Below, piece by piece: positions 1 through 8,453 of a stretch of DNA of 35,897 bases. A program made the position numbers and the translations under genes. The notes under the pieces are model-generated. The model had not been told where the DNA came from and made no database searches. It was given only the letters and a program-made list of their open reading frames with translations. The stretch's first letter is position 1. Each line of letters begins with the position of its first letter. The DNA is from Gammaproteobacteria bacterium (GTDB lineage: Bacteria; Pseudomonadota; Gammaproteobacteria; Enterobacterales; GCA-2746155): positions 1 to 35,897 of the forward strand of contig JAUUZN010000021.1 in NCBI GenBank assembly GCA_030589945.1, given 5' to 3'.

Positions 1-353
1 GACATCTAAAACCACTGAGCATTGGCGTATCGATACAAATAATCGCCATGCTCATTATGGTTTATGTCAATTCATCATTGGGCTATATTATCGGCATTGC
101 ACTTTATAACATCTGCTGGGCATTTGCGTGGCCCTACTTCCTGAGCATCCAGGCAAAATTAGATGATTCAGGGACCGTTGTCGTTGCAGGACAATTTAGT
201 AATCTGGTAGGTAATGCAATAGGGCCTGCTATGGCAGCAATTTTTGTCGGCAGTGGGGGAAATTATATCTCTGCAATCTGGATGGCCTGCGGATTATTTA
301 TTTTCAGTTTGTTACCCATCATGGAAATCTATCGAACTCATAAGGAAATATAA
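1..353 (+). CDS. MFS transporter, C-terminal part (5' truncated by window edge)
   Basis: Frame of ORF 48..353 stays open back to position 3. Hydrophobic TM segments (GYIIGIALYNICWAFAWPYFL, NLVGNAIGPAMAAIFVG, WMACGLFIFSLLPIM) look like the last helices of an MFS permease. The stop (351-353) overlaps the next ATG. Confidence 0.6.
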   Translation, partial: HLKPLSIGVSIQIIAMLIMVYVNSSLGYIIGIALYNICWAFAWPYFLSIQAKLDDSGTVVVAGQFSNLVGNAIGPAMAAIFVGSGGNYISAIWMACGLFIFSLLPIMEIYRTHKEI

Positions 354-1564
354 TGTCCGGACCACTAACAGGACTCAAAGTTTTGGATCTGTCACGAGTA
401 ATGGCAGGTCCCTGGTGCAGCCAAATATTTGCTGATATGGGAGCAGAAGTCATCAAGGTTGAGCGGCCCAAAATAGGTGACGAAACTCGACAATGGGGGC
501 CTCCATGGTTGAAAGATGCCCAGGGTAATGAATCAACACAATCGGCCTATTTTTTATCATGTAACCGTGGCAAGCAATCCATTACCATCGATATAAGCAG
601 TACTGAGGGCCAGTCATTGATTCATGAAATGGCTAAGAAATGTGACATCGTACTTGAAAATTTTAAAACGGGTGGACTGGTCAGTAAAAATCTCGACTAT
701 TTAAGCTTATGTAAGATAAATCCTCAACTCATTTATTGTTCCATCACGGGTTTTGGTCAAACGGGGCCAAAGGCAAATGATCCCGGCTATGATTATATGA
801 TTCAAGGCCAAGGTGGACTGATGAGCATCACCGGAAATCCTGAAGGAGAACCGCAAAGGGTGGGACTCGCCATCTCAGATTTAACAACGGGTATGAATGC
901 AACGATTGCAATTCTAGCGGCTCTTTATCACCGTGAAAAAACAGGTGAAGGACAACAGATTGATATTTCATTGCTCGATGTACAGGTAAGTTGGCTTGCT
1001 AATCAGGGACTCAATTATTTTTGTAGTAATAAGATTCCTCAACGTACCGGAGATTATCATCCAAACCTTGTTCCCTATCAGCCTTTTAAAACCTCGGATG
1101 GAAAAGTCATTATTGCTGTAGGTAACGATCGACAGTTTACTCATTTATGCAATGCTATTGGATGTGCAGAGCTCGCCACTGATGCTAAATTTCAAACGAA
1201 TCCTCAACGCAACATCAATCGTGTAGAGTTGATTGAAAAATTATCAACAAGACTCGAGCGACTTTCTAGTGAAAAGCTGCTTGAACTGATGTTGAGTGTT
1301 GGAGTTCCTGCTGGGAAAATTCAAACCATCGATCAGGTCTTTGAAGATCCTCAAGTTAATTCTCGTAATATGAAACTTGAATTAAACCATCCCCAGTTGG
1401 GTAAGGTACCCGGAATCGCAAACCCAGTGAAATATTCAAAAACACACATTGAATACAATAAGGCACCACCCACTTTGGGAGAAGATACTGAAACTGTTCT
1501 AAAAAACTTTCTCAATAAGAGTGATTCAGAAATAGAGCAGTTGAAGAATTCTGGAGTTGTTTAA
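353..1564 (+). CDS. CaiB/BaiF family (class III) CoA-transferase
   Basis: 403 aa. N-terminal GLKVLDLSRVMAGPWCSQIFADMGAEVIKVERP and downstream GFGQTGP, PGYDYMIQGQGGLMSITG and GEGQQIDISLLD are typical of class III CoA-transferases. Confidence 0.9.
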   Translation: MSGPLTGLKVLDLSRVMAGPWCSQIFADMGAEVIKVERPKIGDETRQWGPPWLKDAQGNESTQSAYFLSCNRGKQSITIDISSTEGQSLIHEMAKKCDIVLENFKTGGLVSKNLDYLSLCKINPQLIYCSITGFGQTGPKANDPGYDYMIQGQGGLMSITGNPEGEPQRVGLAISDLTTGMNATIAILAALYHREKTGEGQQIDISLLDVQVSWLANQGLNYFCSNKIPQRTGDYHPNLVPYQPFKTSDGKVIIAVGNDRQFTHLCNAIGCAELATDAKFQTNPQRNINRVELIEKLSTRLERLSSEKLLELMLSVGVPAGKIQTIDQVFEDPQVNSRNMKLELNHPQLGKVPGIANPVKYSKTHIEYNKAPPTLGEDTETVLKNFLNKSDSEIEQLKNSGVV

Positions 1565-1575
1565 GAGGTTAAGGA

Positions 1576-2469
1576 TTATTCTGCTCGATAGACATTCTTG
1601 AGCAATTCCCAGAATGCATTGTTGATTGGCCTTTTCAGATTTTTCTTCAATGTACAGATACCCAAGTTAAGTGGTAATGGCGGTATCGAAGCAGAGAGGA
1701 TCTTAATCTTATTATTTAAGGGACTATGCTCGAGCACCGGTGCCGGTATCGCCGAGACTCCACAGCCCAGAGCAGTCATACTCACAATGGCCTCATGACC
1801 CGAAACTTGAGCATAAATATTGGGTTTAATTTTCATCTGTTTAAACCAGTCCAAAATACGTTCACGAACGGGTCCTGCATCGGGTATCACGAAAGGAAGC
1901 TGTTCCCAATCAGGTGTCGGTTTATCCATATATTGAGAAAAATCAGTGCCCATGGCTGGGCCGATAAACTTAAAGTCGATACTTTCTATGCTGTGAAATT
2001 CATATTGATCAGGCAGCTTCTTGGGTAGCACTGCATAAGCGAAATCCACTGATTTTTTTTCAATTTTTTCAAAGGCGAGCGAAACATCTCCCGTCGCTAA
2101 TTTAATTTCTGCAGCCGGATATAAATCTTTAAACGCCTCCAGTAACTTTGGCGCATAAATGACCGCAGCCGTAACCGTACAAAATAATGTCAACTCTCCA
2201 GAGATAGATTTGTTTTGTTGCACTAGTTCAGAATTCAAACTTGATAGTTGTTGTAAAACCGAATGAGCGAACTCAACCAATTTCAAACCAGAGGGAGTGA
2301 GTTTGACCGAACGGTTGTCACGTTCAAACAGCGTCTGATTCAAGTCTGCTTCGAGACGTTGGATAGTTCGACTCAACGTAGAAGGACTCATATGCAGATC
2401 TTCAGCCGTTCGAGCAAAATGCAAACTCTGGCTCAAATGTAAAAACACTTCCAACTCTTTAAAATCCAT
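1576..2469 (-). CDS. ilvY: LysR-family regulator IlvY; start placed at MDFKELEVF rather than the ORF-track start at 2493
   Basis: LysR HTH (HFARTAEDLHMSPSTLSRTIQRLEADLNQTLFERDNRSVKLT). Effector domain matches remembered IlvY (SGELTLFCTVTAA, GHEAIVSMTALGCGVSAIP). Divergent from ilvC as in E. coli. AGAGGA precedes the ATG at 2469; the extra 8 codons of the ORF run into a tandem repeat. Confidence 0.9.
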   Translation of the reverse strand: MDFKELEVFLHLSQSLHFARTAEDLHMSPSTLSRTIQRLEADLNQTLFERDNRSVKLTPSGLKLVEFAHSVLQQLSSLNSELVQQNKSISGELTLFCTVTAAVIYAPKLLEAFKDLYPAAEIKLATGDVSLAFEKIEKKSVDFAYAVLPKKLPDQYEFHSIESIDFKFIGPAMGTDFSQYMDKPTPDWEQLPFVIPDAGPVRERILDWFKQMKIKPNIYAQVSGHEAIVSMTALGCGVSAIPAPVLEHSPLNNKIKILSASIPPLPLNLGICTLKKNLKRPINNAFWELLKNVYRAE

Positions 2470-2482
2470 ACATTTTCCTCTG

Positions 2483-2521
2483 GTGTCAGGCACTGGTACC
2501 CGGCACTGGTGTCAGGCACTG
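2483..2521. repeat. Three tandem 13-bp units (gtgtcaggcactg / gtacccggcactg / gtgtcaggcactg)
   Basis: Read directly: units 1 and 3 are identical, unit 2 differs at 3 positions. Lies between the ilvY start codon and the ilvY-ilvC control region. Confidence 0.9.
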
Positions 2522-2528
2522 ATTTCAT

Positions 2529-2540
2529 ATATTGCAATAT
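2529..2540. promoter_or_regulatory. Candidate IlvY operator half-site region (ATATTGCAATAT)
   Basis: Perfect 12-bp palindrome in the divergent ilvY-ilvC intergenic region, followed by further GCAAC/GCAAT half-motifs at 2564-2578. LysR regulators bind such dyads next to their divergent target. Confidence 0.5.
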
Positions 2541-2638
2541 GATATTCCGATTATATCAATTTACGCAACTATAGCAATTCGATAGTCTACATTCATTAAA
2601 CCCTTTGGTTAAACTAAGAAAATTGAATAGGAAAGATT

Positions 2639-4105
2639 ATGAGTAATTATTTCAACACATTGAGTCACCGAGAAAAGAATCTACAATTGGGCGTTTGTCG
2701 CTTTATGTCTAGAGATGAATTCCAAACTGGCTGTGATGTTCTTAAGGGTAAAAAAATAGTGATCATTGGCTGTGGCGCTCAAGGACTTAACCAAGGGCTC
2801 AATATGCGAGATTCTGGTCTTGATGTATCTTACGCCTTACGTGAAGCAGCCATTAGTGAAAAACGTCTTTCTTGGCAGCGTGCCAGTGAAAATGAATTTA
2901 CAGTGGGTACTTATGAAGACCTTCTTGCTGATGCTGATCTGGTTTATAACCTAACACCCGACAAACAGCACAGTGCTGTGGTCTCCGCTATTATGCCGAT
3001 GATGAAAAATGGCGCTACCCTGTCGTATTCACATGGCTTCAATGTGGTCGAAGAAGGCCAACCTATTCGTGATGATATTACCGTTGTCATGTGTGCTCCA
3101 AAATGTCCTGGAACAGAGGTCCGTGAAGAATACAAACGAGGGTTTGGTGTACCAACTCTCATTGCAGTGCATCCTGAAAATGATCCCAAGGGTGAAGGTT
3201 TTGAAATAGCCAAGGCACTTGCATCCGCAACTGGTGGAGATCGTGCTGGCGTTCTAGCATCCTCTTTTGTTGCCGAAGTAAAATCAGATCTGATGGGCGA
3301 ACAAACAATTTTATGCGGCATGTTACAAACCGCATCCCTACTCTCTTATGAGATTATGATGGAAGATGGTATAGATGCATCCTATGCGGGCCAGTTGATT
3401 CAGCAAGGCGTCGAAACAATTACCCAGGCGCTGAAGATTGGCGGCATCACTCAAATGATGAACCGACTTTCTAATCCAGCCAAGATAAAGGCCTGTGAAA
3501 TTTCCGAACAAGCCACCGGCTTACTCAGACCTCTTTTTGAAAAGCATATGGACGATATACTCTCCGGTGATTTCTCAAAGGGTATGATTGAAGATTGGCA
3601 CAATGATGATGCCAATTTATTTAAATGGCGTGAAGAAACCGGTGAAACAGGTTTTGAACAATATGAAGATAAGGGCATTGAAATAGATGAACAAGAGTAT
3701 TTTGACCATGGAATTTTAATGGTTGCTCTCATCAAAGCCGGTGTAGAAATGGCATTTGATGTAATGGTTGAAGCTGGTATTTTGGAAGAGTCTGCCTACT
3801 ATGAATCGCTCCATGAAACACCTCTCATTGCCAATACCATTGCAAGAAAGCGTCTCTATGAAATGAATGTAGTCATCTCAGACACTGCTGAATACGGAAA
3901 CTATCTTTTCTCAAATGCTGCACTGCCGTTATTACGTGAGCAGCTTAAACCATCACTCAGTACTGAGGTCATTGGCAAAGGATTAACGACAGCATCAAAT
4001 TCTGTTGATAATACTCAACTACTCTCAGTCAATGATGGCATCAGAAATCATCCGGTGGAAGTGATTGGTAAAACATTAAGAGCCTATATGACCAATATGC
4101 GTTAA
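2639..4105 (+). CDS. ilvC: Ketol-acid reductoisomerase (class II, long form)
   Basis: 488 aa, close to remembered E. coli IlvC throughout: [109 protein letters not shown]. Confidence 0.98.
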   Translation: MSNYFNTLSHREKNLQLGVCRFMSRDEFQTGCDVLKGKKIVIIGCGAQGLNQGLNMRDSGLDVSYALREAAISEKRLSWQRASENEFTVGTYEDLLADADLVYNLTPDKQHSAVVSAIMPMMKNGATLSYSHGFNVVEEGQPIRDDITVVMCAPKCPGTEVREEYKRGFGVPTLIAVHPENDPKGEGFEIAKALASATGGDRAGVLASSFVAEVKSDLMGEQTILCGMLQTASLLSYEIMMEDGIDASYAGQLIQQGVETITQALKIGGITQMMNRLSNPAKIKACEISEQATGLLRPLFEKHMDDILSGDFSKGMIEDWHNDDANLFKWREETGETGFEQYEDKGIEIDEQEYFDHGILMVALIKAGVEMAFDVMVEAGILEESAYYESLHETPLIANTIARKRLYEMNVVISDTAEYGNYLFSNAALPLLREQLKPSLSTEVIGKGLTTASNSVDNTQLLSVNDGIRNHPVEVIGKTLRAYMTNMR

Positions 4106-4228
4106 AGGTCGGGGAGCTGTAGTGTTTGTCCTTTAAAAAAGGTACAGTTAGCTTAAGCGCTCAATGAGCACTACAACTATATACTATGACTAAAAGTACA
4201 GCAGACAAAGAGTTAGTGATTAAAGGCA

Positions 4229-5968
4229 ATGAATCAGAAAAGTAATAACGATAGTAATCAATATACCGGTGCTGATGTACTGGTGGAAAGTTTAATTGAT
4301 ATGGACGTAGAGTTTGTTTATGGCTACCCAGGTGGCGCGGTACTGGACATCTACGACTCGATTTTCAAACAGGATAGCTTCAAGCATATTCTAGTGAGAC
4401 ATGAGCAGGCTGCAGTACACGCAGCTGATGGCTATGCCCGTTCAACCGGCAAGGTCGGAACGGTATTGGTCACATCAGGTCCTGGTGCTACCAACACCAT
4501 CACTGGTATTGCCACAGCTTATATGGATTCGATTCCTCTAGTCATTATCTCGGGACAGGTGCCCTCTGCACTCATCGGTTATGATGCATTCCAAGAAACG
4601 GATATGGTCGGTTGTTCACGGCCCGTGGTGAAACATAGTTTTCTATGCACTAAAACTGAAGATATTCCCTGTACCATTGCCAAGGCTTATCATATTGCAC
4701 TCAGTGGTCGTCCCGGCCCTGTGGTCATCGACATTCCAAAAGATATTGTTAATTTGCCCACTGATTTTAAATATAAGAAACCTGTGTTACAGACTCTTCG
4801 TTCTTATAAACCAACAGTAAAAGGCAATCCACGTCAGATTAAAAAAGCTTTAAAGAGTATTCTTGAAGCTAAACAGCCCATTTTTTATACCGGCGGTGGT
4901 TTGATCATCGCTAATGCTGCTGAGCAGCTCGTGCAGTTTGCTGAAAAATTAAATGTTCCTGTGACCAATACGCTCATGGGTCTTGGTGGCATTCCCGGTG
5001 AACATCCACAATTTCTTGGCATGCTCGGCATGCACGGCACCCTTGAGGCCAATAAAGCAATGGCGAAGGCCGATGTCATTGTCGCTCTCGGTGCACGATT
5101 TGATGATCGAGTGACCAATAATATCGATCTGTTTAATACTGACGCAACCATCATTCATGTTGATATTGATCCTGCATCCATATCGAAAAACATCAATGCT
5201 GATATTCCTATTGTAGGTTCGTTGGATGTGGTTCTTGCTCAATTTTCAGAAGCTCTCGAACAAAGCGACCATGAAATTGATAGCCATCAATTAGATAACT
5301 GGTGGTCGCAAATAGCTCAGTGGCGTGACGTTAAATGTCTTTCATATTCCCAATCTGATCACATCAAACCACAGCAGGTCATTGATACCATCTATAAGAT
5401 CACAAATGGTGATGCTTATGTGACGTCAGATGTTGGACAACACCAGATGTTCGGTGCTCTGTATTACCCCTTTAAAAATCCACGGCAATGGATCAATTCT
5501 GGTGGTCTTGGAACCATGGGATTTGGTTTGCCTGCAGCGATGGGTGTACAACTTGCCTTCCCAGATGCAGCGGTTATTTGTATAACGGGTGATGGCTCAA
5601 TTCAGATGAATATCCAAGAGCTATCAACCTGTCAGCAATATGATTTACCAATCAAGATTATTACTTTAAATAACGGCTCTCTTGGCATGGTAAGGCAGTG
5701 GCAAGACATGCTCTATGATGGGCGCCATTCACATTCCTATATGGAGTCGATTCCTGATTTTGTCAAATTGGCTGAAGCTTATGGCCATGTTGGTGTGCGA
5801 CTAGAGGATCCGAAAGAACTCGAAGCCGAGTTAACAAAAGTCATGGCGATGACCGACCGATTAGTGTTTGTTGAAATTATGGTTGACCCTTCAGAACACA
5901 TCTATCCCATGCAAGTGAAAGCCAGTTCTATGGATGATATGTGGCTCAGTAAAGGAGTTAAGGCATGA
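4229..5968 (+). CDS. ilvB: Acetolactate synthase large subunit
   Basis: ThDP-enzyme motifs [60 protein letters not shown] and [29 protein letters not shown]. ilvB versus ilvI naming is arbitrary here. Confidence 0.97.
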   Translation: MNQKSNNDSNQYTGADVLVESLIDMDVEFVYGYPGGAVLDIYDSIFKQDSFKHILVRHEQAAVHAADGYARSTGKVGTVLVTSGPGATNTITGIATAYMDSIPLVIISGQVPSALIGYDAFQETDMVGCSRPVVKHSFLCTKTEDIPCTIAKAYHIALSGRPGPVVIDIPKDIVNLPTDFKYKKPVLQTLRSYKPTVKGNPRQIKKALKSILEAKQPIFYTGGGLIIANAAEQLVQFAEKLNVPVTNTLMGLGGIPGEHPQFLGMLGMHGTLEANKAMAKADVIVALGARFDDRVTNNIDLFNTDATIIHVDIDPASISKNINADIPIVGSLDVVLAQFSEALEQSDHEIDSHQLDNWWSQIAQWRDVKCLSYSQSDHIKPQQVIDTIYKITNGDAYVTSDVGQHQMFGALYYPFKNPRQWINSGGLGTMGFGLPAAMGVQLAFPDAAVICITGDGSIQMNIQELSTCQQYDLPIKIITLNNGSLGMVRQWQDMLYDGRHSHSYMESIPDFVKLAEAYGHVGVRLEDPKELEAELTKVMAMTDRLVFVEIMVDPSEHIYPMQVKASSMDDMWLSKGVKA

Positions 5969-6471
5969 AGAAAAATATCTTAACGATTTTGATGGAGAAC
6001 GAGCCGGGAGCATTGTCTCGCATTGTTGGTTTATTTTCTCAACGTGGTTATAACATCGACAGTCTAAGTGTCGCTAGAACCGACGATCCAACTCTTTCGC
6101 GATTGACCATATCAACCTATGGTGATGAAAAAAGTCTTGAGCAGATCACCAAGCAGGTGAACAAGTTAATTGATGTCTTGCGAATTAAAAATATTACCGA
6201 TCAGGAGCATGTTGAGCGTGATTTGATCCTCGTTAAGGTCCTCACTCCAAACTCTGCAACAAAAGAAACCATTAAACGAACCGCTGATATTTTTCGTGCG
6301 CAAATCATTGATGTCTGCAGTGATTGTTATACGGTGCAATTGGTAGGCCCTCCTAAAAGACTCAGAGCATTTCTTGAAACCTTAAGCGATGAGGCGTCCA
6401 TCATTGAAGTGGTACGCTCGGGTACAATTGGTGTATTAAGAGGTAAGAATGTATTGCGAGGTAAGCAGTAG
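5965..6471 (+). CDS. ilvH: Acetolactate synthase small (regulatory) subunit
   Basis: 168 aa ACT-domain protein, N-terminus [37 protein letters not shown] overlap with the large-subunit stop. Confidence 0.96.
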   Translation: MKKNILTILMENEPGALSRIVGLFSQRGYNIDSLSVARTDDPTLSRLTISTYGDEKSLEQITKQVNKLIDVLRIKNITDQEHVERDLILVKVLTPNSATKETIKRTADIFRAQIIDVCSDCYTVQLVGPPKRLRAFLETLSDEASIIEVVRSGTIGVLRGKNVLRGKQ

Positions 6472-6650
6472 TATTTTCATGAAGTCTATCATCAAGAAAA
6501 TTCAAGTGACGATTATCACTAAACCCACTTTCTAGCTGAATCTTTACCGATAGCTATTCTGATTTAACTTTAGATGCGAGCTTGCCTCACGAAGTGTCCT
6601 GGGCATTGGATGATTTCAGGTTAATTTGATTTATGGACAGGAGTGCAAAA

Positions 6651-8330
6651 ATGCATAAGGTAATTTTACAGATTTTTATTCTGGCAATAAGTGTCATGAT
6701 ATCGACTAGTACTTTTGCAATAGAGATGGCGGATAGCATTTACAGTAATGGTAAGATCTGGACTGGCGATAGCACAAAACCTAAAGCATCTGCCATAGCT
6801 ATCAATGGCAATAAAATAATTGCTGTTGGCACCTTGCTTGAACTGAAAAAACTCAAGACTGATTCGACTAAAATGATCGATCTAAAAGGCAAAAGAGTCA
6901 CTCCAGGTTTTATTGATAATCACACTCACTTTAGCGAGGTGTCTGGTTTAATATCAGCTGTGCAACTACGCGACGCTTCTAGTAAAGCCGAATTTACAAA
7001 TCGAATAGCTGGTTTTGCAAAAAAGATGGACTCAGGCCAATGGATGTTAATGGGCATTTGGGATCATGAAGCCTGGGGTGGGCAATTACCTGAAGCAGCT
7101 TGGATTGATAAGGCCACAGCAGATATCCCAGTATTTTTATGGCGAACAGATGGTCATATGGCTATAGCCAATTCACTAGCTATGAAGCTAGCTGGCGTAG
7201 ATCACAAAACACCTGATATAGCAGGTGGCGAAATTGTTCGTGACAGAGACGGTAATCCAACCGGCGTGTTCAAAGATGCTGCAATGGAACTCATCTATAA
7301 CGTCATTCCTGAATTAACCACAGAGCAACAGGCAACATATTTTAAAAATGGTATAGAGCAGGCAGTGAGTTTCGGTGTTACTCAAATTCATGACATGGGC
7401 TCCTGGGCTCATTTAAAAGCATTCACAAAACTTCATGACGATAATCAACTAAAGATGAGAGTTTATAGTTTTGTACCTGTAAGGACTCATTCAAGACTTG
7501 CTGATTATGTTAAGCAAAATGGACGCGGTGACGATATGCACCGATGGGGCGGACTCAAGGCAATGGTTGATGGTTCACTGGGCAGCACTACGGCTTGGTT
7601 TTATGAAGCTTATGATGACGAACCTGATAAATTTGGTTTTCCGATTTACGATCTCAAAAAATTTAAAGGCTGGATAAGTGCCGGTGATATCGCAGGACTT
7701 CATGTGGCGGTTCACGCGATTGGTGATAGGGCTAATGACTGGATATTAGATAGCTTTGAAGATATTGCAAAACATAACCCTACAAATGCCCAAAGGCGCT
7801 GGCGAATTGAGCATGCACAACATTTAACACCAGGTGCCATAAAACGAATGAATGCTTTAGCAGTGATCCCTTCAATGCAACCCTACCATGTTATTGATGA
7901 TGGTCGCTGGGCAGAAAAACGCATCGGACCTGATAGAATTCAGTCAACTTATGCCTTTAGAAGTTTGCTCGATGCTAACGCTAATGTCACCTTCGGCTCT
8001 GATAGCCCTGTGGCTCCGATGAATGTAATGGAAGGCATCTATGCGGCTGTTACTAGACGAACACTTGACGGAGCGAATCCTGATGGCTGGGTGCCAGCAG
8101 AAAAAATCACCTTAGAAGAAGCACTCAGAGCCTACACAATAAATAATGCTTATGCTGGCTTTCAGGAAAAGAAACTTGGGCAATTAAAAGCAGGTTATTT
8201 AGCTGACTTTGTTGTGCTTGATCAGGATATCTTTAATATTCCTGCTGTAGCAATTAAAGATGTTACTGTGAGCATGACCGTTGTTGATGGGAAAGTGGTT
8301 TATCGAAATGAGTCATTGAATAACCAATGA
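6651..8330 (+). CDS. YtcJ-like metal-dependent amidohydrolase with predicted signal peptide
   Basis: VTPGFIDNHTHF, MVDGSLGSTTAWF, RIEHAQHLTPGAI, TFGSDSPVAPMNV. The N-terminus MHKVILQIFILAISVMISTSTFA looks like a Sec signal. The ORF track starts at 6633 (MDRSAK-); the internal Met at 6651 fits a signal peptide better. Confidence 0.85.
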   Translation: MHKVILQIFILAISVMISTSTFAIEMADSIYSNGKIWTGDSTKPKASAIAINGNKIIAVGTLLELKKLKTDSTKMIDLKGKRVTPGFIDNHTHFSEVSGLISAVQLRDASSKAEFTNRIAGFAKKMDSGQWMLMGIWDHEAWGGQLPEAAWIDKATADIPVFLWRTDGHMAIANSLAMKLAGVDHKTPDIAGGEIVRDRDGNPTGVFKDAAMELIYNVIPELTTEQQATYFKNGIEQAVSFGVTQIHDMGSWAHLKAFTKLHDDNQLKMRVYSFVPVRTHSRLADYVKQNGRGDDMHRWGGLKAMVDGSLGSTTAWFYEAYDDEPDKFGFPIYDLKKFKGWISAGDIAGLHVAVHAIGDRANDWILDSFEDIAKHNPTNAQRRWRIEHAQHLTPGAIKRMNALAVIPSMQPYHVIDDGRWAEKRIGPDRIQSTYAFRSLLDANANVTFGSDSPVAPMNVMEGIYAAVTRRTLDGANPDGWVPAEKITLEEALRAYTINNAYAGFQEKKLGQLKAGYLADFVVLDQDIFNIPAVAIKDVTVSMTVVDGKVVYRNESLNNQ

Positions 8331-8381
8331 CTCAATTAAAGTTGATGCCCAGTACTAAATGGATTTAACACAAAAAATAGA

Positions 8382-8409
8382 TTGCGCCCTAGTCACTAGC
8401 TGCTAGAAT
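8382..8409 (+). promoter_or_regulatory. Candidate sigma70-type promoter for rapA (TTGCGC-16 bp-TAGAAT)
   Basis: Hexamers read at 8382-8387 and 8404-8409, ~45 bp upstream of the rapA ATG. Confidence 0.4.
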
Positions 8410-8453
8410 GCGCTCAGTTTTTCATAGCAGATGTAACAAAGAATGAACACAAA

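Noticed and set aside
7-1564. MFS plus CoA-transferase as a novel catabolic island
   Set aside because: Only the edge is visible; two genes of very common families are not enough to infer a pathway.
2944-3321. 125-aa antisense ORF within ilvC (and similar antisense ORFs in ilvC, fusA, rpsA, gyrA and pst genes)
   Set aside because: Shadow ORFs opposite strongly supported coding genes; no protein-family features.
4185-4244. 19-codon ORF with Leu-Val-Ile triplet as an ilv leader peptide
   Set aside because: No SD, only three branched-chain codons, no terminator/antiterminator pair with T-tract, and it overlaps the ilvB start. Kept only as a note within the structured-spacer finding.
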